DNA of 64,000 nt from JAMXLO01 sp963791495. Its GTDB lineage: Bacteria > Pseudomonadota > Alphaproteobacteria > Acetobacterales > Acetobacteraceae. Below the pieces are notes generated by a model. It worked only from the letters and a program-made list of their open reading frames with translations. It was not told the origin of the DNA and made no database searches. This document shows, piece after piece, positions 1-10,955 of the stretch (position 1 is the stretch's first letter; each line of letters begins with the position of its first letter). The translations under genes and the position numbers were made by a program. The stretch lies in assembly GCA_963791495.1 (NCBI GenBank), contig CAWBST010000023.1, positions 310,001 to 374,000 on the forward strand, given 5' to 3'.

Positions 1-531
1 CGCCTTCTCGCCTGCCGCCTCGTCCCAGGCGTATTCCACCAGATGGCCGTTCTTCGTGTACCAACGTCCCGAACGGAACATCGGCGCAATGCACACACGC
101 ATCCCGGCTTCCGCCAGGAGATCGAGCCAGCCGGGATGCGCCATCGACAGATCGGCTAGCGTGGTCACGCCCGACAGCAACAATTCGGACAGCGCTACGC
201 GCACGCAGTGCGGAATCGCCTCCGCATCGGCGCGGAAGATCGGCAAGTACTCGTAGAGCGAGGAATTGTAGAAGCCGGGACTGCCGATTTCGTCGATCAG
301 CCCCTTGTTCAGCGGCTCGCTCGATGGGTGCGAGTGAATGTTCACCAGCCCCGGCATCACCATCATGCCCGAGCCGGACACTTCGTCATCCGCTGGCCCA
401 TCGTAGCCGCGGCCAACGAAGCGCAGCACGCCGCCCTCGAATGCCACATCGGCACCCGGCATATAGACGTGCGACTTCGCGCCGGGGTCCCAGGCGACCA
501 CAAAATCGGCGTTGCGGATGACTGTTGTCAC
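1..531 (-). CDS. Amidohydrolase family protein (N-terminal part, runs off window)
   Basis: The first 177 codons of a metal-dependent amidohydrolase of the cytosine deaminase/TRZ-ATZ type, which remove amino or chloro groups from heterocycles. The GTG start at 531 lies 4 bases after the RraA-like stop, so the two are co-transcribed. After an N-terminal beta-sandwich region, the metal-binding His-x-His appears at about residues 66-68 (NIHSHPSS). The rest of the barrel, with the other metal ligands, lies outside the window. Family assignment is firm; the substrate cannot be read from this part. Confidence 0.8.
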   Translation of the reverse strand, partial: MTTVIRNADFVVAWDPGAKSHVYMPGADVAFEGGVLRFVGRGYDGPADDEVSGSGMMVMPGLVNIHSHPSSEPLNKGLIDEIGSPGFYNSSLYEYLPIFRADAEAIPHCVRVALSELLLSGVTTLADLSMAHPGWLDLLAEAGMRVCIAPMFRSGRWYTKNGHLVEYAWDEAAGEKA

Positions 532-535
532 GGGG

Positions 536-1231
536 TCAGTGAATCTCTGCCGACCTTTTCAGCACCTCGCGCAGCTTCGCACGCGAGAAGTCAGGCGAGC
601 GGCAGAAATCCAGAATCACCTTTTCGCGCCGTGAGATCAGGTCGATCGCCGCCGGCAGTTTCTTCACCGCGTCCGCCGGCACCACCACCGCGCCGTGGTA
701 ATCGGCATGGATCACATCGTCATGCCCCGCCTGCATGCCGAAGATGTTCACCGGCCTGCCGAACTCCACCATGTGCACCCAGGCGTGGCTGGGGCCGACC
801 CGGCCGCCGATCATCTGATAACCTTCCGCCCACATATCCAGGTCGCGGAACGAGCCGTTCGTCACGCAGCCGATCGAGCCGAGTGCCTTGTGGATGGTGG
901 ACTGCACCTCGCCCCAATAGGCGCCGTAGCCTATGCGGCCATCGATGTCCTGGATCACCGCAATGGTCGGGAAGTCGGTGGCGGCGACGTAGTCGTACCA
1001 GTCCGCCCGATCCACGACCTTGCCGCGTGGGGGCTCGGTGGAGCGGATCATCCCGACGCGTGCCACGCCGACGATGGGCTTCGCTTTCGGGTCGAGGCTG
1101 ACCATCGGCTCCACTGTGTAACCGAAGGCTCGCCGCTCCGGCGACGTGATCTCGAGACCGTTGCAGATCGTCGGCGTGTCCCACTGGGCGAGCGCATCAA
1201 GGTCAGCCTGGGTGAACGGCCGTTCGGCCAT
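536..1231 (-). CDS. RraA-like family protein
   Basis: A 231-residue protein of the RraA/HMG-aldolase-like fold. Family features visible are the GYGAYWGE segment, the later GCVTNGSFRDLD stretch with the conserved Gly...Arg-Asp pair, and a C-terminal HADYHGAVVVP strand. Members are either divalent-metal aldolases/decarboxylases for 4-hydroxy-4-methyl-2-oxoglutarate-type acids or RNase E regulators. Pairing with a downstream amidohydrolase favours a catabolic enzyme. The gene diverges from the racemase gene with only 27 bases between starts, so the two promoters must overlap. Substrate unknown. Confidence 0.82.
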   Translation of the reverse strand: MAERPFTQADLDALAQWDTPTICNGLEITSPERRAFGYTVEPMVSLDPKAKPIVGVARVGMIRSTEPPRGKVVDRADWYDYVAATDFPTIAVIQDIDGRIGYGAYWGEVQSTIHKALGSIGCVTNGSFRDLDMWAEGYQMIGGRVGPSHAWVHMVEFGRPVNIFGMQAGHDDVIHADYHGAVVVPADAVKKLPAAIDLISRREKVILDFCRSPDFSRAKLREVLKRSAEIH

Positions 1232-1258
1232 TACTTCCTCCTATCGTCCGGTTGGGGC

Positions 1259-2031
1259 ATGTTGGGCACAATGAAGGTCATCGCCAGGGGCGGCAAGGCG
1301 CTGTATGGCGCGCCGCTCGGAATCCTCATGCTCGAGGCGAAGTTTCCCCGTATCCCGGGGGACATGGGCAATGCCACGACCTGGCCATTCCCGGTGCTGT
1401 ACCGCGTGGTGCGCGGTGCGACACCGGAACGCGTGGTACTGCATGCCGCCGCGGGTTTGCTGGATGACTTCCTGCTTGCCGCCGCCGAATTGGTGGCAGA
1501 CGGGGCCGAGGCGATCACCACCAACTGCGGGTTCCTGTCGCTGTTCCAGGCGGACCTGGCGGCGCACGTGCGTGTTCCGGTCGCGACCAGTGCGCTGATC
1601 CAGGTGCCGTGGGTGCAGGCTATGCTGCCACCTGGCAGGCGCGTCGGCATCATCACGGTGTCCGCCGGGTCCCTGACCCCGCGACATCTGGCGGCGGCCG
1701 GGGTACCGCCCGACACCCCGTTCATCGGCACCGAGGACGGCCGTGAGTTCTTCCGTGTGTTGGTGCGGGGTGAGAAGCAGGACATGGATGTGGCGCTGGC
1801 CGCCGCGGACATCCTGGATGCGGGACGGACCCTGGTCTCGCGCCACCCCGAAGTTGGCGCAATCGTGTTGGAATGCACCAACATGCCACCCTACGCCTTC
1901 GCACTTCGTGACGTGCTCGGGATTCCGGTTTATGACATTTATTCACTGATCACCTGGCTGCATGCCGGGCTTCGTCCGCGCGAGTTCGGCCCGCCCGCCG
2001 ACCGCGCCACCTGTCTTGGAGGCAAGAACTG

Positions 2032-2032
<1 letters not shown>
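1259..2032 (+). CDS. Aspartate/glutamate racemase family protein
   Basis: A 257-residue Asp/Glu/hydantoin racemase-superfamily protein. The two catalytic-type cysteines sit in the expected contexts, Cys90 (TTNCGFLSLF) and Cys206 (LECTNMPP), one in each half of the pseudo-symmetric fold. I chose ATG 1259; ATG 1271 is possible and neither has a strong ribosome site. The stop overlaps the next start (TGATG), so translation is probably coupled to the UDP-glucuronate decarboxylase although their chemistry is unrelated. Close relatives include arylmalonate decarboxylases and maleate isomerases, so racemase activity is not certain. Confidence 0.85.
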
Positions 2033-3012
<980 letters not shown>

Positions 3013-3017
3013 ACTGT

Positions 3018-4275
3018 TCAGAAGCGCTGTGCCGCATACGGCGCCATATCGATCGTCGGCGGTCTGCCGCCGATCAGGTTCGCCACCAGCCTTGCCGTCG
3101 CCGCTCCGGCCGTCAGCCCGACATGTCCGTGGCCGAACGCATGGATGATGTCCGGACATCCGCTGGCCGGTCCGATGCAAGGCAGCCCATCAGGTGTCGA
3201 TGGCCGATGCCCCATCCAGACCTTCACTTTCGCCGCCGGTAGATCCGCCGGCAACTCGGGGAATACCCGTCGTGCAAAATCCCGCAGCACCTCGGCGCGT
3301 CGCCAGTTTGGCGCGGCGTCGAGCCCTGCCAGCTCTACCTGGCCAGCCAGCCGTAAGCCCCTGAGGCGTCATCACACACGCCATCTTGCCGTCGCTCGGC
3401 ATGACCGGGTGCCGCGGCGCAATTCCTGGGTCCGCGATGACCGCGTGGTAGCCTCGTTCAGTTTCCAATGGCACGCGATCGCCGGCTGCGGCGGCGAGTA
3501 CGTGCGACCAGGCTCCTGCCGCGATCACTGCCCGATCTGCCGCGATCTCGCCGGCATCCGTGCGCACTGCCCGCAGGCGTGACCCCTCGACACGAAAGCC
3601 GATTGCTCTCTCGCGCCGCAGCTCAGCCCCTTCCGCGATCGCATGCCGCACCAGAGCGGCGACGTAGGCGCCTGGATCGCGACACTGACCGTTCTCTTCC
3701 ACGAGCACACCGAACGTGTAGCGCCGGTCTAGCCCAGGCTCGCGCTGCCGCAGCTCATCGGCCGACAGCTCGAGCCAGCGCACGCCATTCTCCCGCCGTA
3801 GCCGCCAGGCGAGCTCCTCGGCTTCGAAGTCGGCGCGGGTCGGGAACACGAAGAGCACCCCCTGCCGCGTGATCAGCTCGCCAACGCCGGCCTCCTCCGC
3901 GAGGCGGCGATGCAGCTCCGGCGCGTCAAGCAGGAGCGGTCGCAACGCACGCGCCGTCTCCGCCACTCGCGCCTCGGTGGCGCCCGCGCGCAGGAACCGC
4001 GAGAGCCACGGCAGCAGCCGCGGCAGATAGCGCCAGCGGATCGCCAGCGGTCCCAGCGGATCCGCGAGCCAGCCCGGCACCTTCCGCCAGATGCCAGGCG
4101 CCGACATCGGAATGACGGAACTGGGATTGAGCAACGTGCCGTTGCCATAGCTCGCTGCCTGTTCGCCGCCTGGTTCGCCGGGCTCCAGGATCGTCACGCG
4201 ATGCCCGTCGCGCAGCAGCTCGACTGCGGTGGCCGCGCCGACGATGCCGGCGCCGATCACGACGACATGCGGCAT
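3018..4275 (-). pseudogene. FAD-dependent D-amino-acid dehydrogenase-like protein, one frameshift
   Basis: The N-terminal part starts at ATG 4275 and shows the FAD-binding GAGIVGAATAVELL Rossmann motif followed by a DadA-type oxidase fold. The frame is lost near base 3354, after the residues MTPQGL; removing one T on the plus strand restores RLAGQVELAG and the C-terminal part, which has the expected GHVGLTAGAATARLVANL segment and ends at 3018. Repaired length would be about 419 residues. The start overlaps the stop of the upstream binding-protein gene (TAATG), so this was a co-transcribed amino-acid deaminating dehydrogenase. Either true decay or a consensus error. Confidence 0.8.
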
Positions 4276-5861
4276 TATGCTTGGCGGCGTACGCGATAGA
4301 ACTGCGGGATGCCCTCCGGAATGTCGTGCAGGTCCGAGCGGAACGTGGTCGGCTGATAGAACAGCCCAAGCGGCGCGTAGGAGGGGTTGTCGAACAGCTC
4401 CGCCTGCATCTCGGAGCAAAGCTTCTGCTGCGCCGCGAGGTTCGGTGCGTCGTACCACGCGAGTCGCAGCGCCTCCATCTTGGGGTCGTTGGGCCACCCG
4501 AACCAGGCCGTGGCCGGATCTGAGCGGATCACCGTCAGCGACGCTGGCGAGACATTCCCTGTGCCGCCGCCATAGGTGAAGAACATGTTCCAGCCACCCT
4601 TGTCGATCGGCTCGCGGCTCGCGCGGCGCTGCACCACGGTGCCCCAGTCAAGCGACTGGTAGTCGACGTTGAAGCCGATCTTCTTCAGCAGGTCGCCTCC
4701 GACCAACGCAAGGGCGCTGATCACCGGGAAGTCCGACGCTGCCAGCAGCACAACCTTCTCGCCCTTGTAGCCCGCAGCGGCCAACTCCGCCTTCAGCTTC
4801 GCGGGATCCTTCGGCCCCTGCATCATCGAGACACCGATATCGCTCGCCAGCGGGGTGCCGGGCACGAACAGGCCGATGCTGGTCTTGATCAGCTCTGGCG
4901 CCGCGCCGGCCACCGCCTCCATGAACTCGCGCTGATCGATCGCCTTCAACACGATGCGACGGATCGCCGCGTTGTCGAACGGGGGATACAGGCAGTTGAA
5001 CCGCATGACGCCGATCGAGCCCGCGTGGTCCTTCACCACTGTCGTCAGCCCCGCGTGGCCCTTGAGCGTGCTGAGCAGGTCGATCGTCGGGTTTTCCCAC
5101 CAGTCGAACTCATCAGCGCGCATCGCTGCCGCCTTGGTGGCCGGATCAGGCACAACGTCCCATTGGACCCGGTCGAAATGCACGGTCTTGGGTCCCGCGG
5201 TCATCTCCGCCGGGCCGTCGTTGCGCGGCACATAGTCGGAGAACTTCTCATACACCACGCGCGAACCGGCGACGCGCTCCGACGCAATGAAACGATAGGG
5301 GCCAGAGCCTACCATCTCGGACACCTGCTTCATCGGATCGGTCAGCGCCAGGCGCTCCGGCATGATGCAGCACATGTTCGTGGTGACAGCCAGCGCGTCC
5401 GCCAGCAGGGGAAACGGCTTCTTCAGCCGGAATCGGACTTGCCTGTCGGATGGCGCCGACACCTCATCTGTCGCGGCGCGCAGCACACCGCCGAAGCCGT
5501 CGCGCTGCCACCAGCGCTGGATGCTGGCAACACAGTCCCGCGCCAGCACCGGGTTGCCGTCATGGAACTTCAGGCCCTCACGCAGCGTGATGTCCCACTG
5601 CCTGCCATCGGCGCTGACCGTGTGGCCCGACGCCATCTGAGGATGCGGCTGAAAGTTGTTGTCCTGGCCATACAGCGTATCGAACACCAGATGCGCGTGA
5701 TTGCGCGTGACATCCGCCGTTGTCCACACCGGATCGAGTGTCGCAAGGTCCGCCTGCGGCAGGAACTTCAGCACTCGCGTTGCCTCGGCCGCCACGATGT
5801 TCGGCGCCGCGAGTGCGGTCGCTCCTGCCAGCGCCGACCTGAGAACGTCACGTCGCCGCAT
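4275..5861 (-). CDS. Peptide/nickel-type ABC transporter substrate-binding protein (SBP family 5)
   Basis: A 528-residue periplasmic binding protein. The N terminus (RRRDVLRSALAGATALAAP) is a twin-arginine-like signal, followed by LATLDPVWTTADVTRNH and the family-5 signature region GLKFHDGNPVLARDCVASI. It binds oligopeptides or similar solutes for an ABC importer. The gene upstream is a clear paralogue of nearly equal length, so the pair arose by tandem duplication. The matching permease and ATPase genes are at 14739-18589 rather than adjacent. Purine-rich GGGAGA precedes the ATG. Confidence 0.9.
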   Translation of the reverse strand: MRRRDVLRSALAGATALAAPNIVAAEATRVLKFLPQADLATLDPVWTTADVTRNHAHLVFDTLYGQDNNFQPHPQMASGHTVSADGRQWDITLREGLKFHDGNPVLARDCVASIQRWWQRDGFGGVLRAATDEVSAPSDRQVRFRLKKPFPLLADALAVTTNMCCIMPERLALTDPMKQVSEMVGSGPYRFIASERVAGSRVVYEKFSDYVPRNDGPAEMTAGPKTVHFDRVQWDVVPDPATKAAAMRADEFDWWENPTIDLLSTLKGHAGLTTVVKDHAGSIGVMRFNCLYPPFDNAAIRRIVLKAIDQREFMEAVAGAAPELIKTSIGLFVPGTPLASDIGVSMMQGPKDPAKLKAELAAAGYKGEKVVLLAASDFPVISALALVGGDLLKKIGFNVDYQSLDWGTVVQRRASREPIDKGGWNMFFTYGGGTGNVSPASLTVIRSDPATAWFGWPNDPKMEALRLAWYDAPNLAAQQKLCSEMQAELFDNPSYAPLGLFYQPTTFRSDLHDIPEGIPQFYRVRRQA

Positions 5862-5876
5862 GTCAGTGTCTCCCTG

Positions 5877-7460
5877 CTATGCGTTCTTCTTCACACCGTA
5901 GAACTGCGGCCAGCCGTCGCGAATGTCCTGCAGATAGCTGTGGAATGCCGTGGGCTGGTCGTACATGCCGAGTGGAGCGTAGGGCGGGCTCTGCCAGAAC
6001 TCCACCTGCATCTGCTCGCAGATCTTCTTCTGCGCCGCCACATCCGGTGCATCGAACCAGGCGGCGCGCAATTCCTCCATCTTCGGGTCGGTCGGCCAGC
6101 CGAACCAGCTTCCATTCGTGCCGCTGCTCTGGATGGGAATTGCCGGCGCGGGCGTGATGTTCCCGAAGCCGCCGAGATACGTGTAGAAGATGTTCCAGCC
6201 ACCCTTGTCGATCGGCTCCTTGCTGGCGCGCCGCTGCACCACCGTGCCCCATTCCAGCGCCTGGAAATCGGTGTTCATGCCGATCTTCTTCAGCGTGTCG
6301 GATGCCACCTGTGCCTCGGCCCAGATCGTCGGAATCGTCGAGGCGGCAAGGATGACTACCTTTTCGCCTTTGTAGCCGGCGGCAATCAGATCCTGCTTCA
6401 GCTTGTTGTAGTCCTTCGGACCGCGAGTGACTTCGACGCCAACGGTGCTTGCCATCGGTGTGCCGGGAACGAAGATCCCGACGTCGGTCTTGATCAGGCT
6501 CGGTTCGGCGCCGGCGACAGCCTCCATGATCTCCTTCTGGTCCATCGCCGCCACCACCACGCGGCGAATTGCGGCGTTGTCGAACGGCGGATACAGATGG
6601 TTGAAGCGCAGGCAGCCGATTTCGCCGGTACGATCCTTCACCGTCAGCGTCAGGTTCTTGTCGCGCTTGAGCTGCGGCACCAGGTCGATGGTCGGGTTCT
6701 CCCACCAGTCGATCTCGCCCTGCGTCAACGCCGCCGATGCGGTGGCCGGATCGGGAATGAAGTTCCACACCACGCGATCGATGTAGACGATCTTCGGGCC
6801 GGCATTGAAGCTGGGCTTGCCGTCCTTGCGCGGCGCATACTTGTCGTTCTTCTCATAGACGACCCGCTGGCCGGGAATCCGCTCGGATGCGACGAACTTG
6901 AACGGACCGCTGCCGACCGCCTCCGTCACCTGCTGCATCGCATCGGTCTTCGCCAGCCGCTCCGGCATGATCGCGCAATAGATCTGCCCGAGCGCATTGG
7001 GCAGCAACGAGAATGGCTTCTTCAGGCGAAAGCGGATCACCTTGTCAGACGGTGCCGAAAGCTCATCGGTGCGTGCCATCAGGGCGCCGCCGAACGGATC
7101 GCGCCTGGCAAAGCGCTGGATCGTCGCGACACAGTCGCGTCCCAGCACCGGTGTGCCATCGTGGAAGGCCAGTCCGTCGCGGAGTGTCAGGTCCCACTGC
7201 TTTCCGTCATTGCTGATCACATGGCCTTCGACCATCTGCGGCTGCACGTTGAAGTCCGCATCGTAGCCATAGAGCGTGTCGTACACGGCAAGAGAGAAGT
7301 TGCGCGTGATGTCTGCAGTCGTCCACACGGGGTCGAGCGACGCGAGGTCGGCGTGCGGCGTGAACGTGATGGTCTTGGCGCCCTCGGCCTGCACGATGCG
7401 CGGCGCAGCCAACGCGGTCGCGCCAGCGAGCGCGGTCTTCAGGACATCACGACGTTTCAT
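5877..7460 (-). CDS. Peptide/nickel-type ABC transporter substrate-binding protein (paralogue)
   Basis: A 527-residue family-5 binding protein, paralogous over its full length to the gene just downstream (shared blocks include FDNAAIRR, EWGTVVQRRAS/DWGTVVQRRAS and EPIDKGGWN). The N terminus RRDVLKTALAGATALAAPRI is again a twin-arginine-like export signal. Fifteen bases separate the two genes. Differences in the binding-cleft half suggest the copies bind different ligands. A GGGGAAC purine stretch precedes the start. It presumably feeds the dpp-like permease at 14739-18589. Confidence 0.9.
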   Translation of the reverse strand: MKRRDVLKTALAGATALAAPRIVQAEGAKTITFTPHADLASLDPVWTTADITRNFSLAVYDTLYGYDADFNVQPQMVEGHVISNDGKQWDLTLRDGLAFHDGTPVLGRDCVATIQRFARRDPFGGALMARTDELSAPSDKVIRFRLKKPFSLLPNALGQIYCAIMPERLAKTDAMQQVTEAVGSGPFKFVASERIPGQRVVYEKNDKYAPRKDGKPSFNAGPKIVYIDRVVWNFIPDPATASAALTQGEIDWWENPTIDLVPQLKRDKNLTLTVKDRTGEIGCLRFNHLYPPFDNAAIRRVVVAAMDQKEIMEAVAGAEPSLIKTDVGIFVPGTPMASTVGVEVTRGPKDYNKLKQDLIAAGYKGEKVVILAASTIPTIWAEAQVASDTLKKIGMNTDFQALEWGTVVQRRASKEPIDKGGWNIFYTYLGGFGNITPAPAIPIQSSGTNGSWFGWPTDPKMEELRAAWFDAPDVAAQKKICEQMQVEFWQSPPYAPLGMYDQPTAFHSYLQDIRDGWPQFYGVKKNA

Positions 7461-7505
7461 GTGTGTTCCCCAACAATCTCGTTTGTTCTTCTAGGGCAAC
7501 CTGGA

Positions 7506-8369
7506 CTAGCCAGCAATTGTCCTATCTTTTTCCGATGCGTGCAGTGCGGCTGCCACAACCGGCGCCGCGGCGACCGACATTCGCTCGCCGTCATGACCGA
7601 CATCGGGCACGTTGATCACTGTCCAGGCGCAGCGCGTGCCCAACGCGTCCGCCGCCGCGTGCCCGGCACGGACGTAGTTGTGCGCGCGCTCGTGCCGCGT
7701 GGCGCCCTGGCGCATGGAACGCGGGCCCTTCGGAAAAAATCGTCCTGTCGTCTTGGTGTCGCGCGTACCGGTCATCACCGTGATCGGGAACTCCAGCAAT
7801 GGCTGCAGCCTGTCCGCATCGAGTTCTGTCTCACCCAGCCCGAATGGCCAGGCGACCTGCAGGTCGGGCATGGCGTAGGTGCCGGCGTTCGCGGTGATGG
7901 CGACTGAAACGCGATCACGAAAGCCAAACGACAGCATGCGGTGCACGAATTGCCCCCCGGCGGAATGGCCGAACAGACCGTAGCTCGGCCGCTGCGTCAG
8001 TCCCTGATCCTGTAACGCGACGAACAGCCGTTCGTCGATGCCATATGTCCACCGTTCACGCGGGTTCGGCGTGCCCTTTTCATCGTGCAGATTGCCGAAA
8101 TGGTACCAAAGGTAGTCCGGGAACGCCGCTTCGGTGAATTCGATTGCGATAGCCATGACGCCGATATCGTCCACCAGCCGCAGCCAGTAGTCCCGATAGT
8201 CACGACCATTGCGTCCGACGCCGTGATGCACGATCAGTATCGGCGTCGTAGCATCGTAGCGGCGCGGTCGTGCGCTATGCAGCAGCAGCGGCTGATCGGG
8301 AAACGCCGAATCTCTATAGTCTAAGGTGTGGGCGCCCGGTGAATCGACGAGGCGCGAAAGATCGGTCAT
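7506..8369 (-). CDS. Alpha/beta hydrolase
   Basis: A 287-residue soluble hydrolase. The nucleophile elbow GHSAGG is at residues 134-139 with Ser136, an oxyanion-type HHGVG lies near residue 48, and a late GHDGERM supplies a candidate catalytic His near 265. No signal peptide is seen. The fold resembles small esterases and poly(hydroxyalkanoate)-depolymerase-like proteins; the substrate is unknown. It lies 45 bases upstream of the binding-protein pair on the same strand and may be in the same transcript. An AGGAAGGAAA purine run precedes ATG 8369. Confidence 0.8.
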   Translation of the reverse strand: MTDLSRLVDSPGAHTLDYRDSAFPDQPLLLHSARPRRYDATTPILIVHHGVGRNGRDYRDYWLRLVDDIGVMAIAIEFTEAAFPDYLWYHFGNLHDEKGTPNPRERWTYGIDERLFVALQDQGLTQRPSYGLFGHSAGGQFVHRMLSFGFRDRVSVAITANAGTYAMPDLQVAWPFGLGETELDADRLQPLLEFPITVMTGTRDTKTTGRFFPKGPRSMRQGATRHERAHNYVRAGHAAADALGTRCAWTVINVPDVGHDGERMSVAAAPVVAAALHASEKDRTIAG

Positions 8370-8466
8370 CGAAGGCGTTTCCTTCCTGTGCCCCGGTCAG
8401 ATGACCGGTGCGATTTTTCCATCCAGGGAGCGACATTCCCATCGATCGACGGCAATGGAGGGTCGC

Positions 8467-9092
8467 ATGCAACTCGGAATCATCGGCGCAGGCAATGTCG
8501 GCAACGCACTGGCCTCGGGCTGGATCAGGGCAGGTCACACTGTCACATTCGGAGTCCGCGATCCAAATGCGCCGTCAGCGGGACCAGTGGGAGCCAACTA
8601 TGCCAGCGTTGCGGATGCGGCGCACGGCGCGATGGTAGTGGTTCTGGCCACGCCGTGGCAGGCGGTGCCCGATGCGCTTGCCGCGGCCGGCAATCTCGCC
8701 GGCAAGGTCCTGATCGACTGCACCAACCCGCTGCTGATGGGCACCGATGGCCTGCAGCTTGACATCGGCCATACCACTTCGGGTGGCGAGCGCGTCGCCT
8801 CGCTTGCCCAAGGCGCAGCAGTGTTCAAGACGCTGAACCAGACAGGTTTCGCCAACATGGAGCACGCGCGGGAATTTGCGCCGGTGCCGGCGGTCATGTA
8901 CGTCGCCGGTGACGATGACGCGCAAAACCACTTGTGCTTTCGCTCATATCGGATCTGGGCTTCCAGGCGATCGATGCGGGACCTCTGCGAGTTGCGCGGC
9001 TCCTCGAGCCGATGGCCATGCTGTGGATCCACATGGCGCTGAACCGCGGCCAACCTATGTCTCGCGCATTCGCATTGACCCAACGGGCTTGA
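8467..9092 (+). pseudogene. NADPH-dependent F420 reductase-like / NAD-binding oxidoreductase, one frameshift
   Basis: Starts at ATG 8467 behind GGAGG. The N-terminal dinucleotide-binding fold (GIIGAGNVGNALASG, then GVRDPN and VVLATPW) and TLNQTGFANM are typical of the F420-reductase-like/YdjN-type family that binds NADP. After AGDDDAQ, near base 8920, one base is missing; the next frame continues with PLVLSLISDLGFQAIDAGPL and MALNRGQPMSRAFALTQ, ending at 9092. Repaired length is about 208 residues. Relatives include TrkA-associated and F420:NADP oxidoreductases. Inactivation or consensus error. Confidence 0.75.
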
Positions 9093-9118
9093 ACGGCGAA
9101 CGGAACGTGAGGCACGTC

Positions 9119-9919
9119 ATGAGCGAGCCGACCATCGATCGCAGGTTTGGCCGTCAGGCCTTTGGCGCCAGTCCTGACAGTTATCACGCCGGAAGGCCGG
9201 ACTATCCCGACTGGGTGTTTCAGACGCTGCGCGAGCGATGCGGTCTTGCCCGTGGTGTAGCTGTATTCGAGATCGGCGCGGGCACGGGAAAGGCAACGCG
9301 TCGATTGCTCGATCTTGGAGCAGACCCCCTGGTCGCCCTGGAGCCCGATCCGCGCCTGGCGGCATTTCTGCGCCAGACCGCCGGAGATGCGGCCCTCAGA
9401 GTGATCGTCTCTTCGTTCGAGGAGGCTGCGCTCGACGCGGCCAGCTTTGACCTTGGCGTCTGCGCCACGGCCTTCCATTGGCTGGATGAGAACGCCGCTC
9501 TGCTCAAGGTCGCGGACCTCCTCCGGCCGGGTGGCTGGTGGGCAGCGTTTTGGAACGTATTCGGTGACGACAGCCGCCCCGATCCCTTCCACCATGCGAC
9601 GAAGACGCTGCTTCCGGGACCTTCCAGCACATCGGTGGGCAGCCACGATCAACCCTTCGCTCTCGATGCCGCGGCGCGCGTCGAAGCGCTGCGCCAAATC
9701 GGCAGGTTCGATATTGTCGAGCATCGTACCACCGACTGGTCGCTCGAACTCGATCCGGAGCAGACGGTCGCCCTCTATGGCACTTTTTCCAATATCAACA
9801 TCCGTAGCGATCGACAGCTCATTCTCGCCGAGTTGGGTCGCATCGCCCGCGAGCAGTTCCTCGGCCGCGTCATCCGCAACATGACCACCAGCCTCTACAT
9901 CGCTCGGCGCCGATCATAA
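9119..9919 (+). CDS. Class I SAM-dependent methyltransferase
   Basis: A 266-residue methyltransferase. SAM-binding motif I is VFEIGAGTGKAT at residues 49-60; an acidic end to strand 2 (ALEPDPRL) and the motif IV region (DLGVCATAFHWLDE) follow. The N terminus (RFGRQAFGASPDSYHAGRPDYP) resembles small-molecule methyltransferases of the ubiquinone/trans-aconitate type. ATG 9119 is the first start after the preceding broken gene; 26 bases separate them. Substrate unknown. Confidence 0.85.
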   Translation: MSEPTIDRRFGRQAFGASPDSYHAGRPDYPDWVFQTLRERCGLARGVAVFEIGAGTGKATRRLLDLGADPLVALEPDPRLAAFLRQTAGDAALRVIVSSFEEAALDAASFDLGVCATAFHWLDENAALLKVADLLRPGGWWAAFWNVFGDDSRPDPFHHATKTLLPGPSSTSVGSHDQPFALDAAARVEALRQIGRFDIVEHRTTDWSLELDPEQTVALYGTFSNINIRSDRQLILAELGRIAREQFLGRVIRNMTTSLYIARRRS

Positions 9920-10131
9920 GTACCACGCCGCGCTCCAGGATTTCGAGCGTATAGGCGCGATAGCTGATCCCGAGCGCTTCCGCTCGCGCAAGTCGCCGCA
10001 TCGCAATCTCGCGTCCCGGCGTCTTCCAGGCGCGCTTTGCCGCGCGCTTCCAGCACCAATGGCGCCAGGAACTCATTTGGATCGATCTCCGGATCGAGCG
10101 GTGGACCGCCGTTGTCGCCGATCCCCCGCAT
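9870..10131 (-). pseudogene. Small conserved alphaproteobacterial-type protein, frameshifted
   Basis: Starts at ATG 10131 with MRGIGDNGGPPLDPEID, an IGxNxGPPL opening that recurs in many small alphaproteobacterial proteins. Near base 10020 the frame shifts by one extra base; the next frame carries PGREIAMRRLARAEALGISYRAYTLEILERG, a plausible helical C-terminal part, and runs to 9870. Its tail overlaps the convergent methyltransferase gene by about 50 bases. Function unknown. The link between the two frames is my inference. Confidence 0.45.
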
Positions 10132-10139
10132 GCACGAAC

Positions 10140-10935
10140 TCAGTACGCCCGAGCGACTGCGCGCTTCGCCATCACGCCCACCAGGTGGGCGCGATATTCT
10201 GCGCTGGCGTGGATGTCGCTGTTCAGATCGTCGGCCGGTGTCGTGATATTGGCGATTGCGTCCGGCGAGAAGTTGGCGCTCAGCGCTTGCTCCATAGCTG
10301 TGTGGCGGAACACGCCACTCTGTCCCGCGCCGGTCACCGCGACACGCACGCCACCCGCGGTCTTCGCTACATAGACGCCGACGATGGCATAGCGCGACGC
10401 GGGGTTGCGGAACTTCTCGTAAGCGCCCTTCTCCGGCGCGGGAAATTCGACCGAGGTGATCAGTTCACCCTGTTCCAGAGCTGTCGTGAACATACCCTGG
10501 AAGAAGTCGTCAGCGCTTGATCGAACGCTTGTCGGTCTTGATCGTTGCCCCCAGCGCCAGCGCGGCGGCAGGATAATCCGCTGCCGGATCGTTGTTTGCC
10601 AAACTGCCGCCGATCGTGCCGCGATGCCGCACGGCCTCGTCGCCAATATGCGAGGCAAGCTCCGCCAGCGACGGGATCTTCGCCTTCACATCGGCACTCT
10701 TGGCGACTGCGCCATGCGTCGTCATGCCGCCGATGATGATGATGGCATTGTTGGTCGATACGCCCGTCAATCCGATCTTCGCCAGATCCACGAGCAGGCT
10801 GGGTTTGTTCAGCCGCTGCTTCAGCACCGGGATCAGTGTCATGCCGCCTGCGAGCGCCTTCGCTTCGGGGTCGGCGCTCAGCGCCTTCAGCGCATCGGCG
10901 AGGCTCGATGGCTTCTGATATGCGAAATCATACAT
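10140..10935 (-). pseudogene. Molybdenum hydroxylase FAD-binding (medium) subunit, CoxM-type, one frameshift
   Basis: The start ATG 10935 follows GAGGAG. The N-terminal part has the FAD-binding AGGMTLIPVLKQR and the diagnostic RHRGTIGGSLANNDPAADYPAA segments of xanthine dehydrogenase/CO dehydrogenase FAD subunits. After KRSIK, near 10514-10517, one extra base leads to a stop; the other frame continues ADDFFQGMFTTALEQGELI and FRNPASRYAIVGV to 10140. Repaired length about 264 residues. It is the last gene of the S-L-M operon. If the frameshift is real, electrons from the hydroxylase could not reach the FAD subunit. Confidence 0.85.
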
Positions 10936-10955
10936 CGTGCTGCTCCTCGTCCCGG

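Noticed and set aside
5025..7907. A 960-codon open frame on the plus strand
   Set aside because: It lies opposite the two peptide-binding protein genes and is a product of high GC content; its Arg/His-rich translation has no motifs.
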